From positions 103,452-167,451 of the forward strand of contig JAKVBI010000012.1 of the NCBI GenBank assembly GCA_022447545.1: DNA of 64,000 bases. Reading direction: 5' to 3'. Shown here piece by piece: positions 43,658 to 52,446 of this stretch (its first letter is position 1; each line of letters starts with the position of its first letter). The position numbers and the translations under genes are program-made. This stretch comes from Myxococcota bacterium (GTDB lineage: Bacteria > Myxococcota_A > UBA9160 > SMWR01). The notes under the pieces were generated by a model that made no database searches, was not told the origin of the DNA, and was given only the letters and a program-made list of their open reading frames with translations.

Positions 43658-44080
43658 GTGCCCCCGGAAGACCTCTCGTTCCGTGTACTCGTCGCTGATG
43701 ACGAGCCGAGTCTGCTCCGTTTGATCGAGCGGGTGATCGTTGGAGCCGGCAACGAAGTCGTGTTGGCCCGGGATGGCGACGAGGCCCTGGAGGTTCTCGG
43801 AGCTGACGGCGATGGCTTCGACGTGGCGATCCTCGACGCATCCATTGCCCCAAGAGGTGCCGGAGAGGTCGCGCGGGCCTTCGTAAAGTCCGAGGGCGAC
43901 GTGGACGTGGTCCTCACCAGCGGTGCTCCCCTCGAAGGCGAACTCGAGGGGCTCGCTCAGGAGCACGGCTGGGCATTTCTCGCCAAGCCTTATCCTCCCC
44001 GACAGTTGCTGGCTGTACTCGACGAGATCGCTGCGCGGGGAAGCCGGGCCCCGGAGACCCCACAGGTGGAGCGGGCCTGA
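43658..44080 (+). CDS. Single-domain response regulator (CheY-like receiver)
   Basis: 140 residues, GTG start. Acidic pocket Asp14/Asp15 (VADDE), phospho-acceptor Asp60 (VAILDAS), Thr/Ser switch in VLTSGAP, and Lys in LAKPYPP. No output domain, so it must act by protein contact or in phosphotransfer. It is divergent from dnaE2 and its stop overlaps the next gene by TGATG. A ChpT-like phosphotransfer protein is encoded about 10 kb away and is a conceivable partner. Confidence 0.92.
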   Translation: MPPEDLSFRVLVADDEPSLLRLIERVIVGAGNEVVLARDGDEALEVLGADGDGFDVAILDASIAPRGAGEVARAFVKSEGDVDVVLTSGAPLEGELEGLAQEHGWAFLAKPYPPRQLLAVLDEIAARGSRAPETPQVERA

Positions 44081-45360
44081 TGGCCTGTGTGGTGGTGGCG
44101 GGCGCCGGTTTGGCTGGGCTCGCCTGCGCGTGGAGGTTGCAACGAGCGGGACACGAGGTGGAGGTGCTGGAGCGCGCGCCGGCGCTCGCTGGGCGCCACG
44201 AACGTTACGGTTTCGTTCTCGACGACGAACCCCCTCTTCCCGGGGAGGCGACGGCCGACCTCGAGAGGATGCTGGAGCCGTTGCGGCGGGCCTCTGCGCT
44301 TCGTCCACTTGCGCGTCGAGATACTGCTGTCGTGTCGGGAGGGCAGCTCCAGCCGCAGACCTCTCCGGCGGAACTCTTGGGTTCACGTCGTTTCTCGCCT
44401 CGCAGTTGGCTGGCTTTGGCCTCCGGGGTCCGTCGGCGACGCCCGGGAGGTCGGCGTGCCGACGAATCCCTGGCCGAATTCACCCGTCGTGAGTTCGGAG
44501 GCGAGGTGTTGGAGGCGGCTGTGGCGCCCTGGTGCGAGGGAGGAGTCGGCTGCACGCCCGAACAGATTTCCAGAGACTTTGCCCTGGCCCTGCTGCGTGA
44601 TCAGATCCGTCCGGGCCCCTGGTTTTCATTGGTGGGGGGCGCTGCGGCTCTGCGGGAAGCCCTCGCTGGGGAGGTTCCGGTGCGGTGGGGTTGTGAGCTG
44701 TTGGCCCTGGAGAGTCAGAGTGACGGGGTCCGCATGCGTGTTCGCAGTGGCGCTCGTGAGCACCGGATCTTCGGCGACGCCGCCGTCATCGCACTTCCCG
44801 CCGGAGCGGTCCCGCGGGTGTGTCCCAAACTCAGCCCCGGCGAAGCGGGATTCTTCGCCAACCGGGTTGAGCTTCCGGGGGTGACCGTCTTTCTGATGTT
44901 GGACCGGCCACCTCGATCGTTGAGGACCCATCGCGTACTGGTGCCGCGCTCCCTGAATTTGACGGTGGGATCGGTGACCTCGCAACACCATCGATCCGGG
45001 GCGACACCTGATGGAGCCGGTCTGCTGGCGGTACGCCTGGCCAGCAGACAGGTTTCCACGCTGTCGGGAGAGCCCGATGCCCTGGTGGTGGACGCGGTGC
45101 TGGCCTCGTTGGCCCGGACTCCCATCGGCCGGCTCGACGTACAGGCAACCGCCGTGTTGCGCCGCACCCGGGCTCACCCGGTGTTTCCCGTGGGCCATGC
45201 CATGAGCCTGGCTCGTTTCAACGGTCGTCTCGATCCATCGCCGCGTTTGTCCTTCGCGGGCGACTACCTGGTGAAGCCGGGCGTGGCGGGGAAGATCGCA
45301 TCGGGGATGCGGGCCGCGACCCGAATCGCGCAGGAGTTGAGCGGGGTGGAGGCGCCCTAG
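44080..45360 (+). CDS. FAD-dependent amine oxidase/protoporphyrinogen oxidase-like protein
   Basis: 426 residues. The FAD-binding motif GAGLAGLACAWRLQRAGHEVEVLE opens the chain. It also has WCEGGVGCTPEQ and a C-terminal flavin contact SFAGDYLVKPGVAGKIASGMRAA. It resembles HemY-like, carotenoid-desaturase-like and unannotated NAD(P)/FAD proteins; the substrate is not predictable. Translationally coupled to the receiver gene. Its TAG stop shares a CTAG with the convergent oligopeptidase gene. Confidence 0.85.
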   Translation: MACVVVAGAGLAGLACAWRLQRAGHEVEVLERAPALAGRHERYGFVLDDEPPLPGEATADLERMLEPLRRASALRPLARRDTAVVSGGQLQPQTSPAELLGSRRFSPRSWLALASGVRRRRPGGRRADESLAEFTRREFGGEVLEAAVAPWCEGGVGCTPEQISRDFALALLRDQIRPGPWFSLVGGAAALREALAGEVPVRWGCELLALESQSDGVRMRVRSGAREHRIFGDAAVIALPAGAVPRVCPKLSPGEAGFFANRVELPGVTVFLMLDRPPRSLRTHRVLVPRSLNLTVGSVTSQHHRSGATPDGAGLLAVRLASRQVSTLSGEPDALVVDAVLASLARTPIGRLDVQATAVLRRTRAHPVFPVGHAMSLARFNGRLDPSPRLSFAGDYLVKPGVAGKIASGMRAATRIAQELSGVEAP

Positions 45361-47159
45361 GTCGAGGCGATCTGCTCTGCCTCGGTCACGAGATCTTCCA
45401 ACAGCGTGAGGCCGCCCGCCCAGAAACCCGGGTCGGCAATGTCGAGGTCCATGCGTGCGAGCAGATTCCGGGGGGAGTCGGAGCCTCCGGCGCGCAGCAG
45501 GTCGAGGTAACGCGCCACGAAGGCCTCTCCCTCTTCGTCGTAACGCCGGAGCAGTGCCATCACCAGGAGTTCTCCGAACGCGTAGGCGTAGCAATAGAAG
45601 GGCGAGTGGACGAAGTGTGGAATGTAGAGCCACCACCACGCGTAGTCGTCGCTCAGGTGGACCGAATCGCCGAACATCGGCCGGTTTGCTTCCATCCAGA
45701 GTTCGTTGATGCGTTCGATGGCAAGTTCGCCTTCCTCACGCCGAGCGCCGTGCAGACGCTTTTCGAAGTCCGTCATGGCGATTTGTCGGAAGACCGTCGC
45801 GAAGGCGTCTTCGAGCTTTCCGCAAAGCAGTGCCAGGCGCACTTTGGGATCGTTCTCCTGCCTCATGAGGCTCCGGAAGACCAGCATTTCACCGAAGACA
45901 CTGGCGGTCTCTGCCGTGGTCAGCGGCGTGTCGAGTTCGAGCAGGCCCTGTTCGGCGGAAAGGGACTGATGGATCCCGTGCCCCAGTTCGTGGGCCACGG
46001 TCATGACGTCGCGTAGGTTGCCGGTGTAGTTCACCAGCACGTAGGGATGGAGGCTCGGCACGGTGGAGGCGCAGAAGGCACCCCCGCGTTTCCCGGGACG
46101 GAGTTCGGCGTCGATCCAGCGACGATCGAAGAAACGCCCGGCGATTTCCGCCAGGGTGGGGGAGAAGTCGCCGTAGGCGTTGAGCACGATGCTCCGAGCC
46201 TCGTCGAAGGAGCGCGTACCGGCGGCTTCCGACAGGGGCGCGTAACGGTCGTAGTCTTCGAGTTGGTCGAGACCCAGTAGGCGAGCTTTCAGCCGGTAGT
46301 AACGCGCGACCAGGTCGTAGCGCGACTGGCAGGCATCGAACAGCGAGTTCACGCTCTCGTCGCTGATTTCGTTGGAGAGGTTGCGCGGTGCCATGGCGTG
46401 GTCGTAGTGGCGCAGGCGATCCTCGACGGCTTTGTCCTGAACCAGTGTGTTGAAGATGAAGGCCAGGGGTCGGGCGTTCGCACGCAGTCCTTCGGTGAGG
46501 GACCGGGCCCCCTCGCGTCGAATGGCTCGGTTCGGGTCGTAGAGGAGGGAGAGGACCTCCTCCTCGCTCATGCTCTGGTTCTTTCCGTCGAGAGTGATCT
46601 CGAAGCGCAGGTCGCTGACGAGTTCGTCGAAGAGCCGGGAAAAGGCACGGCTTCCGGTGTTGGCTGCTTCCTCGAGGACTCGTTCCTCGGGTTCCGATAG
46701 CACGTGGGCCTTGTAGCGGCGCATGGCCGAGAGAAAGTGACGGCGCCTGGCCAGCTCGGGCTGATCGAGTAGTGCGGTAGCGGTCTCTTCATCGAGCCCC
46801 ACCCACTCGAGTTCGAAGAACAGCAGGGTGTTGCGGATCTGGCTCCCCATTTCCTGAACCCGTTGGAGCAGGGCTCCATGGCGGGCTTCCTGGGTGTCAC
46901 CGGCGAAGAGCAGGCCCGCAAAGGCTCCGGCCCGCACCACGGGCTCCTGGAGTCCTTCGAGTTCGTCCACCGCCTGGCTCAGGGCCTCGGCGGACAACTC
47001 GGCGACCCGGCCGCGATGGCGGCTCTCGAAATCCCGGGCGTGTTCCAGGGCATTCTCGAGGTCGGCGTCGATTTGGGGGTCGTTGCTGCTCTGGTACAGA
47101 TCGCTCAGGTCCCAGCGGACGCCAGCGGCGGCGCCGCCTTCCATCGTTTCAGCTGCCAT
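45357..47159 (-). CDS. pepF: Oligoendopeptidase F (M3 family metallopeptidase)
   Basis: Cytosolic zinc peptidase that degrades oligopeptides. 600 residues from the ATG at 47159, the usual PepF length; the frame stays open further but would overrun dinB. The zinc motif HELGHGIH is near residue 390 with the third ligand Glu in TAETASVFGE. WDLSDLYQ near the N terminus and PHFVHSPFYCYAYAFGELL in the C-terminal helical lobe are family signatures. Confidence 0.96.
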   Translation of the reverse strand: MAAETMEGGAAAGVRWDLSDLYQSSNDPQIDADLENALEHARDFESRHRGRVAELSAEALSQAVDELEGLQEPVVRAGAFAGLLFAGDTQEARHGALLQRVQEMGSQIRNTLLFFELEWVGLDEETATALLDQPELARRRHFLSAMRRYKAHVLSEPEERVLEEAANTGSRAFSRLFDELVSDLRFEITLDGKNQSMSEEEVLSLLYDPNRAIRREGARSLTEGLRANARPLAFIFNTLVQDKAVEDRLRHYDHAMAPRNLSNEISDESVNSLFDACQSRYDLVARYYRLKARLLGLDQLEDYDRYAPLSEAAGTRSFDEARSIVLNAYGDFSPTLAEIAGRFFDRRWIDAELRPGKRGGAFCASTVPSLHPYVLVNYTGNLRDVMTVAHELGHGIHQSLSAEQGLLELDTPLTTAETASVFGEMLVFRSLMRQENDPKVRLALLCGKLEDAFATVFRQIAMTDFEKRLHGARREEGELAIERINELWMEANRPMFGDSVHLSDDYAWWWLYIPHFVHSPFYCYAYAFGELLVMALLRRYDEEGEAFVARYLDLLRAGGSDSPRNLLARMDLDIADPGFWAGGLTLLEDLVTEAEQIAST

Positions 47160-47210
47160 TGGTCCTCCGGTGTTCACGGCTCGGAAAACGAAAGGCGGAG
47201 GATAACGCGA

Positions 47211-47216
47211 TAGAAT
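47211..47216 (+). promoter_or_regulatory. -10 element of dinB, leaderless arrangement
   Basis: TAGAAT ends 6 bases before the GTG at 47223. GGAGG occurs only about 22 bases upstream, i.e. outside the predicted transcript. Confidence 0.45.
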
Positions 47217-47222
47217 CCAAGC

Positions 47223-48470
47223 GTGGCGAGACGCGTGATTCTGCACGCCGACATGGATGCCTTCTATACGTCCATCGAGCAGCGCGACCGGCCTGAGTTG
47301 CGGGGTCGGCCGGTGATCGTGGGGGGGGGGAGCGCACGCGGGGTGGTCTCGGCGGCCAGTTACGAGGCGCGGCAGCATGGGGTGCACTCGGCCATGCCGA
47401 GCGCCGAAGCGCGCAAGCTGTGTCCTGAGGGTGTGTTCCTGCATGGTGACATGAAGCGCTACGCCGCCGAGTCGCGACGGATTTTCGAGGTGTTTCGCCG
47501 CTTCGCGCCGCGGGTGCAGGGGTTGTCGCTGGACGAGGCCTTTCTCGACATCAGCGGCACCGAGCGTCTGCTCGGGACACCGGTGTCTCTGGGTGAAGCG
47601 CTGCGCTCGGCCGTTCGAGAGGAAACGGGTCTGACCGTGTCGGCGGGCATCGCGCCGGTCAAACTGGTGGCGAAGATCGCCTGCGCGGAGGCCAAGCCCG
47701 ACGGCCTGCTCGAAGTCACCGAGGATGGGGTGAATGCGTTTCTTTCGCCGCTACCCGTGGGCCGGCTCTGGGGAATCGGGCGTGTGGCAGAAGCCCGACT
47801 TCACGAGGCGGGTTTTACCTGCGTGGGTGAGTTGGCGCGGACCGAGCCCTCCCAGGTCGAGGCACTGCTGGGAAGCTGGGGACTCTCGGTGGCGCGCCTG
47901 GCCCGGGGGGAGGACTTCTCCGAGGTCGAGCCCTACCGCGAACCGGTTTCCTATAGCGAGGAGAACACGTTCGAGACGGACGTGTCGGATCCGAAGCTGC
48001 TCGAGCGCACCATCGTGGCCCACGCTGAGTCGGTGGCGCGCCGCTTGCGCAATGGGAGGCTGCGGGCGCGAGTGGTGGTGCTGAAAATCAAGCTCTCCCG
48101 TCGGCGTGGGCCGGGGCCACGGGGGTATCCGTTGCTCACCCGACGTATGACCCTGGAGGCACCCACGGACGATGGCCTGGAGATCACTCGGGCCGGTTTC
48201 GAACTGCTGCGACGGACCTCCCTGCCCGAGCCCGTGCGTCTGCTGGGAGTCGGCGTCACCGGGCTGCGGCCCGCCGGGCTCCAATCGGCCCAACAACTCG
48301 CCCTGATCGGAGAACGCGAGGGGGTTGAGCGTCGTGCGAACCTAAACCGGGCCCTCGATGAAGTGCGCGATCGCTTCGGGGACCGAGCAGTTCGGCGCGG
48401 AAGCACCGACCCCCAACGGGCGGGTTTGTCGCACCAGGCCAAGCGGGGAACTCGCGACGACGTGAGCTGA
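47223..48470 (+). CDS. dinB: DNA polymerase IV (Y family)
   Basis: Translesion polymerase, 415 residues, GTG start. Catalytic acidic residues are Asp10 (HADMDAFY) and Asp104/Glu105 (SLDEAFLDIS). The steric Tyr15, SAASYEAR fingers motif, and little-finger domain (VSYSEENTFETDV) are present. The C terminus lacks an obvious clamp-binding QxxLF; LALIGERE is not a match. The gene contains a run of ten G at codons 33-36. Convergent with imuB. Together with ImuB this gives two Y-family proteins encoded side by side. Confidence 0.97.
   Translation: MARRVILHADMDAFYTSIEQRDRPELRGRPVIVGGGSARGVVSAASYEARQHGVHSAMPSAEARKLCPEGVFLHGDMKRYAAESRRIFEVFRRFAPRVQGLSLDEAFLDISGTERLLGTPVSLGEALRSAVREETGLTVSAGIAPVKLVAKIACAEAKPDGLLEVTEDGVNAFLSPLPVGRLWGIGRVAEARLHEAGFTCVGELARTEPSQVEALLGSWGLSVARLARGEDFSEVEPYREPVSYSEENTFETDVSDPKLLERTIVAHAESVARRLRNGRLRARVVVLKIKLSRRRGPGPRGYPLLTRRMTLEAPTDDGLEITRAGFELLRRTSLPEPVRLLGVGVTGLRPAGLQSAQQLALIGEREGVERRANLNRALDEVRDRFGDRAVRRGSTDPQRAGLSHQAKRGTRDDVS
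47321..47330 (+). repeat. Ten-base G homopolymer inside dinB
   Basis: Ten consecutive G residues encode part of Val33 and Gly34-Gly36. A one-base slip would end the frame early and remove the polymerase. Confidence 0.9.
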
Positions 48471-48513
48471 GGGAGCGGGAAGCGGGGGGGGTGCAGGAGG
48501 TCGAGGTCTCCGG

Positions 48514-50085
48514 TCAGTCGTAGACGGCATCGACTTCCCAACTCTTGCCGACGTGGTCGAAGCGCAAGCGCGCCAGGGTGCCATCACTGGTCAGTACGTC
48601 GAAGCTGTCATAGGCGTAACGTGTCCGCTGTGACCACCAGCCCCCCGTGGTGCGCCAGGGCCCTGCGATGCCGAGGACCGTTCCATTGGCCACTCCGCTG
48701 CGCACCCGGGACGGTACGCCCTGCTGCAATTGCACCTGGGCGGGAACCGGAGGGCGCAGGGCCCGCAGGGCCAGGGAGAGTCCGGGCCCGTAGGGCGGTG
48801 AAGGGTCCGAGCGGACCGATGATGCGTGCACTGCCTGAAAGGGCGAGATCCCATAGGCGTCGGGGTGGTGGTCGTCTGCGACCAGGGGGGTACCGAGCCG
48901 CCCCTCTCCACACAGGGCTTCGAGAGCTCCGAGTGTTCTCCCCAACGTTTCAGGAGCGGGGCCCGCGGGGCGGAACAGATCGAGTTGATCGGTGTGAGCG
49001 GGACGACCCACGGTCCCGAGTGAGAGGCCGAGGACTGGGCCGGTGGGGGGACGGGTTTCGAGGCTGCGGCTGAGCAGACGCAGGAGGACTCCGGGATCCG
49101 AAGTGGGCGCGGGTACACCGACGCGGCGCCGATCGCAGTCGGGACCCGTCTGGATATCGAGTCTGAGTTCCAGCTCGAGGTCGCCACAAGCCAGGTGCCG
49201 GACCTGGAGTCGCTCGCACAGCCGGCCGAGAACCCGGTGCAGCGCGAAGCTCAGGGGTTCGAGCCGCTCGATCGGGAACTCGAGGTCGAAGGATTCGACG
49301 GCGCGGGGCGTCTCGGGTACTGGCAGAGGGACTTCGCTGCGTTCGCCTCGGGCCAGGGCGAAGAGCCGGTCGACCTCGGGGCCCAGGCGGGTCGAGAGGG
49401 CGGTCCGGGGCAGGTCGAGCAGATCGCTCACTCGGTGGACTCCCAGGCGGGTCAGGGTTTGGGCCAGTGCCTGGGAGGGAGCCAGCACATCGATGGGAAG
49501 GGAGGCCAGGGTGAAGGGTTCGTCGCCCGGAGGCACGATCTGCACCGATCCCATCCCCGCTGTGCCGGGAGGGGTGGCGAGTTGGCGAGCCAGAGCGAGA
49601 GAGGCATCGCGCGAGCCCGTGAGCGTGACGTCCCCAACCAGCCCGAGCCGCTCGGCTCGGCCGCACAGGGCCGCCGCGAAGCCCGCTTCCGAGTGAAACA
49701 GAGCCTCTACCCCCGAGGCATCCAGGAAAACGGCGGCTTCCCCCGCATAGGCGCTCGTAGACGGCGGTGCCAGACAGGCGCGAGGGGAGAAGGACAGCGC
49801 CACGTCGAGCAGAGCATCTCGGGTGGATTGCTCGAGGGTGGGGGAGGTGGGGTACACACGCAGTTGCGAGCAGATTGCCAGGGCCTGGGCGACGGAGGTT
49901 CCCGGGCGCACGTTTCGAACTGAGGCCTCGGGCGAAACCGACAGCACCTCGGCACGGGGGCCCGTCCCCGAGCTGACGACGACGGGTTCTTCGCGAAGTT
50001 CGGGGTGGGCGCGCAGGACGGCGCTCAGGGGCAGATTCGGCAGGCGCAGGCACGCGATGCGCAAGTTCGGAACTCGTGGGGTCAA
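48514..50085 (-). CDS. imuB: ImuB, inactive Y-family polymerase-like mutasome subunit
   Basis: 523 residues. The Y-family palm is recognisable at the start (RIACLRLPNLPLSAV) but the catalytic Asp/Glu residues are absent, as is characteristic of ImuB. GDVTLTGSRDASLALARQLA and LPIDVLAP cover the palm/thumb region. The beta-clamp motif QLDLF is near residue 370, which recruits ImuB to the sliding clamp and thereby DnaE2. Its start overlaps the stop of imuA by ATGA. Confidence 0.92.
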   Translation of the reverse strand: MTPRVPNLRIACLRLPNLPLSAVLRAHPELREEPVVVSSGTGPRAEVLSVSPEASVRNVRPGTSVAQALAICSQLRVYPTSPTLEQSTRDALLDVALSFSPRACLAPPSTSAYAGEAAVFLDASGVEALFHSEAGFAAALCGRAERLGLVGDVTLTGSRDASLALARQLATPPGTAGMGSVQIVPPGDEPFTLASLPIDVLAPSQALAQTLTRLGVHRVSDLLDLPRTALSTRLGPEVDRLFALARGERSEVPLPVPETPRAVESFDLEFPIERLEPLSFALHRVLGRLCERLQVRHLACGDLELELRLDIQTGPDCDRRRVGVPAPTSDPGVLLRLLSRSLETRPPTGPVLGLSLGTVGRPAHTDQLDLFRPAGPAPETLGRTLGALEALCGEGRLGTPLVADDHHPDAYGISPFQAVHASSVRSDPSPPYGPGLSLALRALRPPVPAQVQLQQGVPSRVRSGVANGTVLGIAGPWRTTGGWWSQRTRYAYDSFDVLTSDGTLARLRFDHVGKSWEVDAVYD

Positions 50086-50804
50086 GCGGCCTGCGTGTGC
50101 AGACGCAGTGAGAACTCACTCGACCCCGGGGTGCGTGTGCGGACGAGGGCCCCTCGTGTCTCGAGACCCTCCAAGAGACCGGGGGGGGTGCTGAAGTTCA
50201 CCTTGGCCGGTGCGAGCTCGAGGGCCAGGGCTGCCTGGCTGCCTGTCAGCCGCTGGGTCGAGAGCACCACCAGGCTGGTGCCGGTGCTGGCTGCTGATCG
50301 GGAGAGACGGATCCAGGCTGCGCGGCTTGGTCCGGCAGCGATTCCACTGCCGGGGGCGAGGTCGAGCAACACGAGATCGAATCCCGAAGCCTCGAGCAGG
50401 TGTTCGCTGCAGCGCAGCGCCTGACGCAGGTCGTGGGGGCGCACCCAGAGTACGTTGCCCAGCCGGACTCCAGCGGCTTCGACCGATGCCGGGTCGAGGG
50501 CATCAGCCAGATCGACTACGGCGCACACGCCACCTCGGGTCGTGACGCCTGCGAGCAGTGCCAGGGCCAGGGAGGTGCGCCCCGAGGAGGCAGGGCCCGA
50601 AATCTCACTCAGCCGACCCCGTGGCATACCACCGCCCAGCTTTCCATCGAGAGTCCGAATCCCGGTGGTCAGAGGCTCCAGGGGCTCTTCACGGACGCTC
50701 CCGCGGCTCAGCTGGGGGCCAAGTTCACGGAGCAGAGCCTCTACGGCTTCGGACGAGCGTGCCGGGGCTCGAGACTCATGGGTGCCGGGGGGGCAGGGGA
50801 CCAC
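50082..50804 (-). CDS. imuA: ImuA, RecA-like mutasome protein
   Basis: 240 residues, RecA/SulA-related. TTGIRTLDGKLGGGMPRGRLSEISG leads into a P loop reading GPASSGRTS, where Arg replaces the Walker Lys, so ATP binding may be impaired. VLLDLAPG is the Walker B-like strand. The GTG start has GAGGAG directly adjacent with no spacer, so the exact start is uncertain. It is the first gene of the imuA-imuB pair. I cannot identify a LexA site because the organism's LexA motif is unknown. Confidence 0.87.
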   Translation of the reverse strand: MVPCPPGTHESRAPARSSEAVEALLRELGPQLSRGSVREEPLEPLTTGIRTLDGKLGGGMPRGRLSEISGPASSGRTSLALALLAGVTTRGGVCAVVDLADALDPASVEAAGVRLGNVLWVRPHDLRQALRCSEHLLEASGFDLVLLDLAPGSGIAAGPSRAAWIRLSRSAASTGTSLVVLSTQRLTGSQAALALELAPAKVNFSTPPGLLEGLETRGALVRTRTPGSSEFSLRLHTQAA

Positions 50805-50888
50805 CTCCTCATTTTCGCTTTTTTTTCGCTCTCAAGTCAAGCCCTGGGGTTCCCAATGGGCGGAGGACCGGCATTCTTGCTACTGGGG

Positions 50889-51509
50889 TCAGTCCAGTCG
50901 GTGGACCCGGCGGCCCTCGATACGCAACTGCCCCTCGGCGAACAGTCGAATGGCCTCGGGGACCAGGCGGCGTTCGGCGGCCTGGACACGGGCAGCCAGG
51001 CTCTGGACGCTGTCATCGGCTCGCACTTCCACGGCCTCTTGCAGGATGATTGGTCCGTGGTCGTACTCGCCGTCCACGAAGTGCACCGTGGCACCCGTGA
51101 GGGTCACGCCGCTTTCGAGTACGGCCTGGTGGACCCGGCTTCCATAGAAGCCTTGGCCCGAGAAGGCCGGAATCAGGGCCGGGTGAACATTGATTGTGCG
51201 GCCGTCGAACTTCCCCCGGGTTTCGAAAGGAGAGAGGAAACCCAAGAGGGCCACCAGTTCCACGTCATAGCGGTCGAGTACGGCGTGGAGGGCGTCGTTG
51301 AAGTCCTCCACCTCGGGATGCTCTCGGCGTGGTACCGCGATGGCGGGGATGCCTCGCTGACGTGCGCGCTCGAGACCTCCAACGTCGGTCTTGGAGGAGA
51401 TCACCACCTCGATTCGCGCCGGCAGGTTTCCCGCTTCGATCCGTTCGAAGAGGTTCTCCAAGCTCGTTCCCTCGCCTGACAGGAGGACGGCCACTCGCAA
51501 CTCGCTCAT
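50889..51509 (-). CDS. purN: Phosphoribosylglycinamide formyltransferase
   Basis: 10-formyl-THF-dependent GAR transformylase of purine synthesis, 206 residues. Catalytic Asn107 and His109 (INVHPALIPAF) and Asp150 (FVDGEYDHGPII) are present. SGEGTSLENL forms the phosphate-binding loop, with Glu where many have Arg/Asn. Its start overlaps the metF stop (ATGA), giving a two-gene one-carbon operon. Confidence 0.97.
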   Translation of the reverse strand: MSELRVAVLLSGEGTSLENLFERIEAGNLPARIEVVISSKTDVGGLERARQRGIPAIAVPRREHPEVEDFNDALHAVLDRYDVELVALLGFLSPFETRGKFDGRTINVHPALIPAFSGQGFYGSRVHQAVLESGVTLTGATVHFVDGEYDHGPIILQEAVEVRADDSVQSLAARVQAAERRLVPEAIRLFAEGQLRIEGRRVHRLD

Positions 51510-52360
51510 GGCTGCAGGTTCCGGAACACGTGACGTGTCGCAGGGCTCTTGTTCATGGTGTAGAAGTGGATCCCGGGTACGCCGTTTTCGAGTAGCTCAC
51601 GGCACTGTAGGGTGGCCCACTCCACCCCCACCTCGGTAGTGAGTGCATCTTCGTGTTCGACCTCGGAGAGCCGGCTCTCCAACTCGTCGGGGATGCGCGC
51701 CTCACAGAGTGCCGTGATCCGTCGGATGTTGGAGGCACTGATGATGGGCATGATGCCGGGGATGATGGGGACTTCGATCCCCGCAGCCCGCGCTCGCTTC
51801 TCGAATTCGAAGAAATAGGCGTTGTCGAAAAAGAGTTGTGTGATGAGGAAGTCGACTCCCGCATCGACCTTACGGATGAGATTCTCGAGATCCACCTCGG
51901 CGCTCGGTGCGGCCGGGTGGACTTCTGGATAGCAGGCGCCGCCCAGGCAGAAGTCGTGAGAGGTGCTGATGAAATCCACCAGTTCATTTGCGTAGTTGAA
52001 CGCGCCCTGGGGAGGTACGTAGTCGTCGGGACGGTCCCCACCGAGGGCCAGGATGTTTTCGATGCCGCCGGCTCCCAGGCGGCTCAGGGTCTCTTCGAGC
52101 TGAGCCGGTGTAGAGCCGATGCACGATAGATGGGCCATGGCGGTGATTTCGAGTTCGTCCTGGATTTGGATCACCATGTCCACGGTCTTGCTTCGGGTGG
52201 ATCCTCCCGCCCCCCAGGTGACCGAGACGAAATCCGGGGCGAGCTGTTTCAGCTCCCCGATGGTTCGATAGAGGTTCGAAAAACCGCGGTCGGTCTTGGG
52301 GGGGAAGAACTCGAAGGAGAAGACCGGTTGGCCCCGGTCATAGAGTTCGCCGACTCTCAT
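51506..52360 (-). CDS. metF: 5,10-Methylenetetrahydrofolate reductase
   Basis: FAD-dependent TIM-barrel reductase that makes methyl-THF for methionine synthesis. 284 residues. FEFFPPKT near the N terminus, VSVTWGAGGSTR, HLSCIGSTPAQLEETL, NILALGGDRP with the folate Asp, and ITQLFFDNAYFFEF are all present. The first gene of the metF-purN pair, preceded by a -10 element 6 bases from its ATG. Confidence 0.97.
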   Translation of the reverse strand: MRVGELYDRGQPVFSFEFFPPKTDRGFSNLYRTIGELKQLAPDFVSVTWGAGGSTRSKTVDMVIQIQDELEITAMAHLSCIGSTPAQLEETLSRLGAGGIENILALGGDRPDDYVPPQGAFNYANELVDFISTSHDFCLGGACYPEVHPAAPSAEVDLENLIRKVDAGVDFLITQLFFDNAYFFEFEKRARAAGIEVPIIPGIMPIISASNIRRITALCEARIPDELESRLSEVEHEDALTTEVGVEWATLQCRELLENGVPGIHFYTMNKSPATRHVFRNLQP

Positions 52361-52366
52361 CTCACG

Positions 52367-52372
52367 AGTCTA
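52367..52372 (-). promoter_or_regulatory. -10 element of metF-purN, leaderless arrangement
   Basis: Minus-strand TAGACT, 6 bases before the ATG at 52360. Same hexamer and spacing as at srkA. Confidence 0.45.
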
Positions 52373-52446
52373 TCGCAAGCGCGCTGGTGTGCTGGCCATT
52401 GACGCACCGAGTCCGGGCGGCGAGACTGCCGCGCTCGGAGGTTCTC

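Noticed and set aside
44626-45639. A 337-codon minus-strand frame
   Set aside because: It overlaps the FAD oxidoreductase on the opposite strand and the end of pepF, and is rich in Arg/His/Pro without any motif.
47160-47444. Longer version of pepF starting at 47444
   Set aside because: It would be antisense to dinB; the ATG at 47159 gives the normal 600-residue length.
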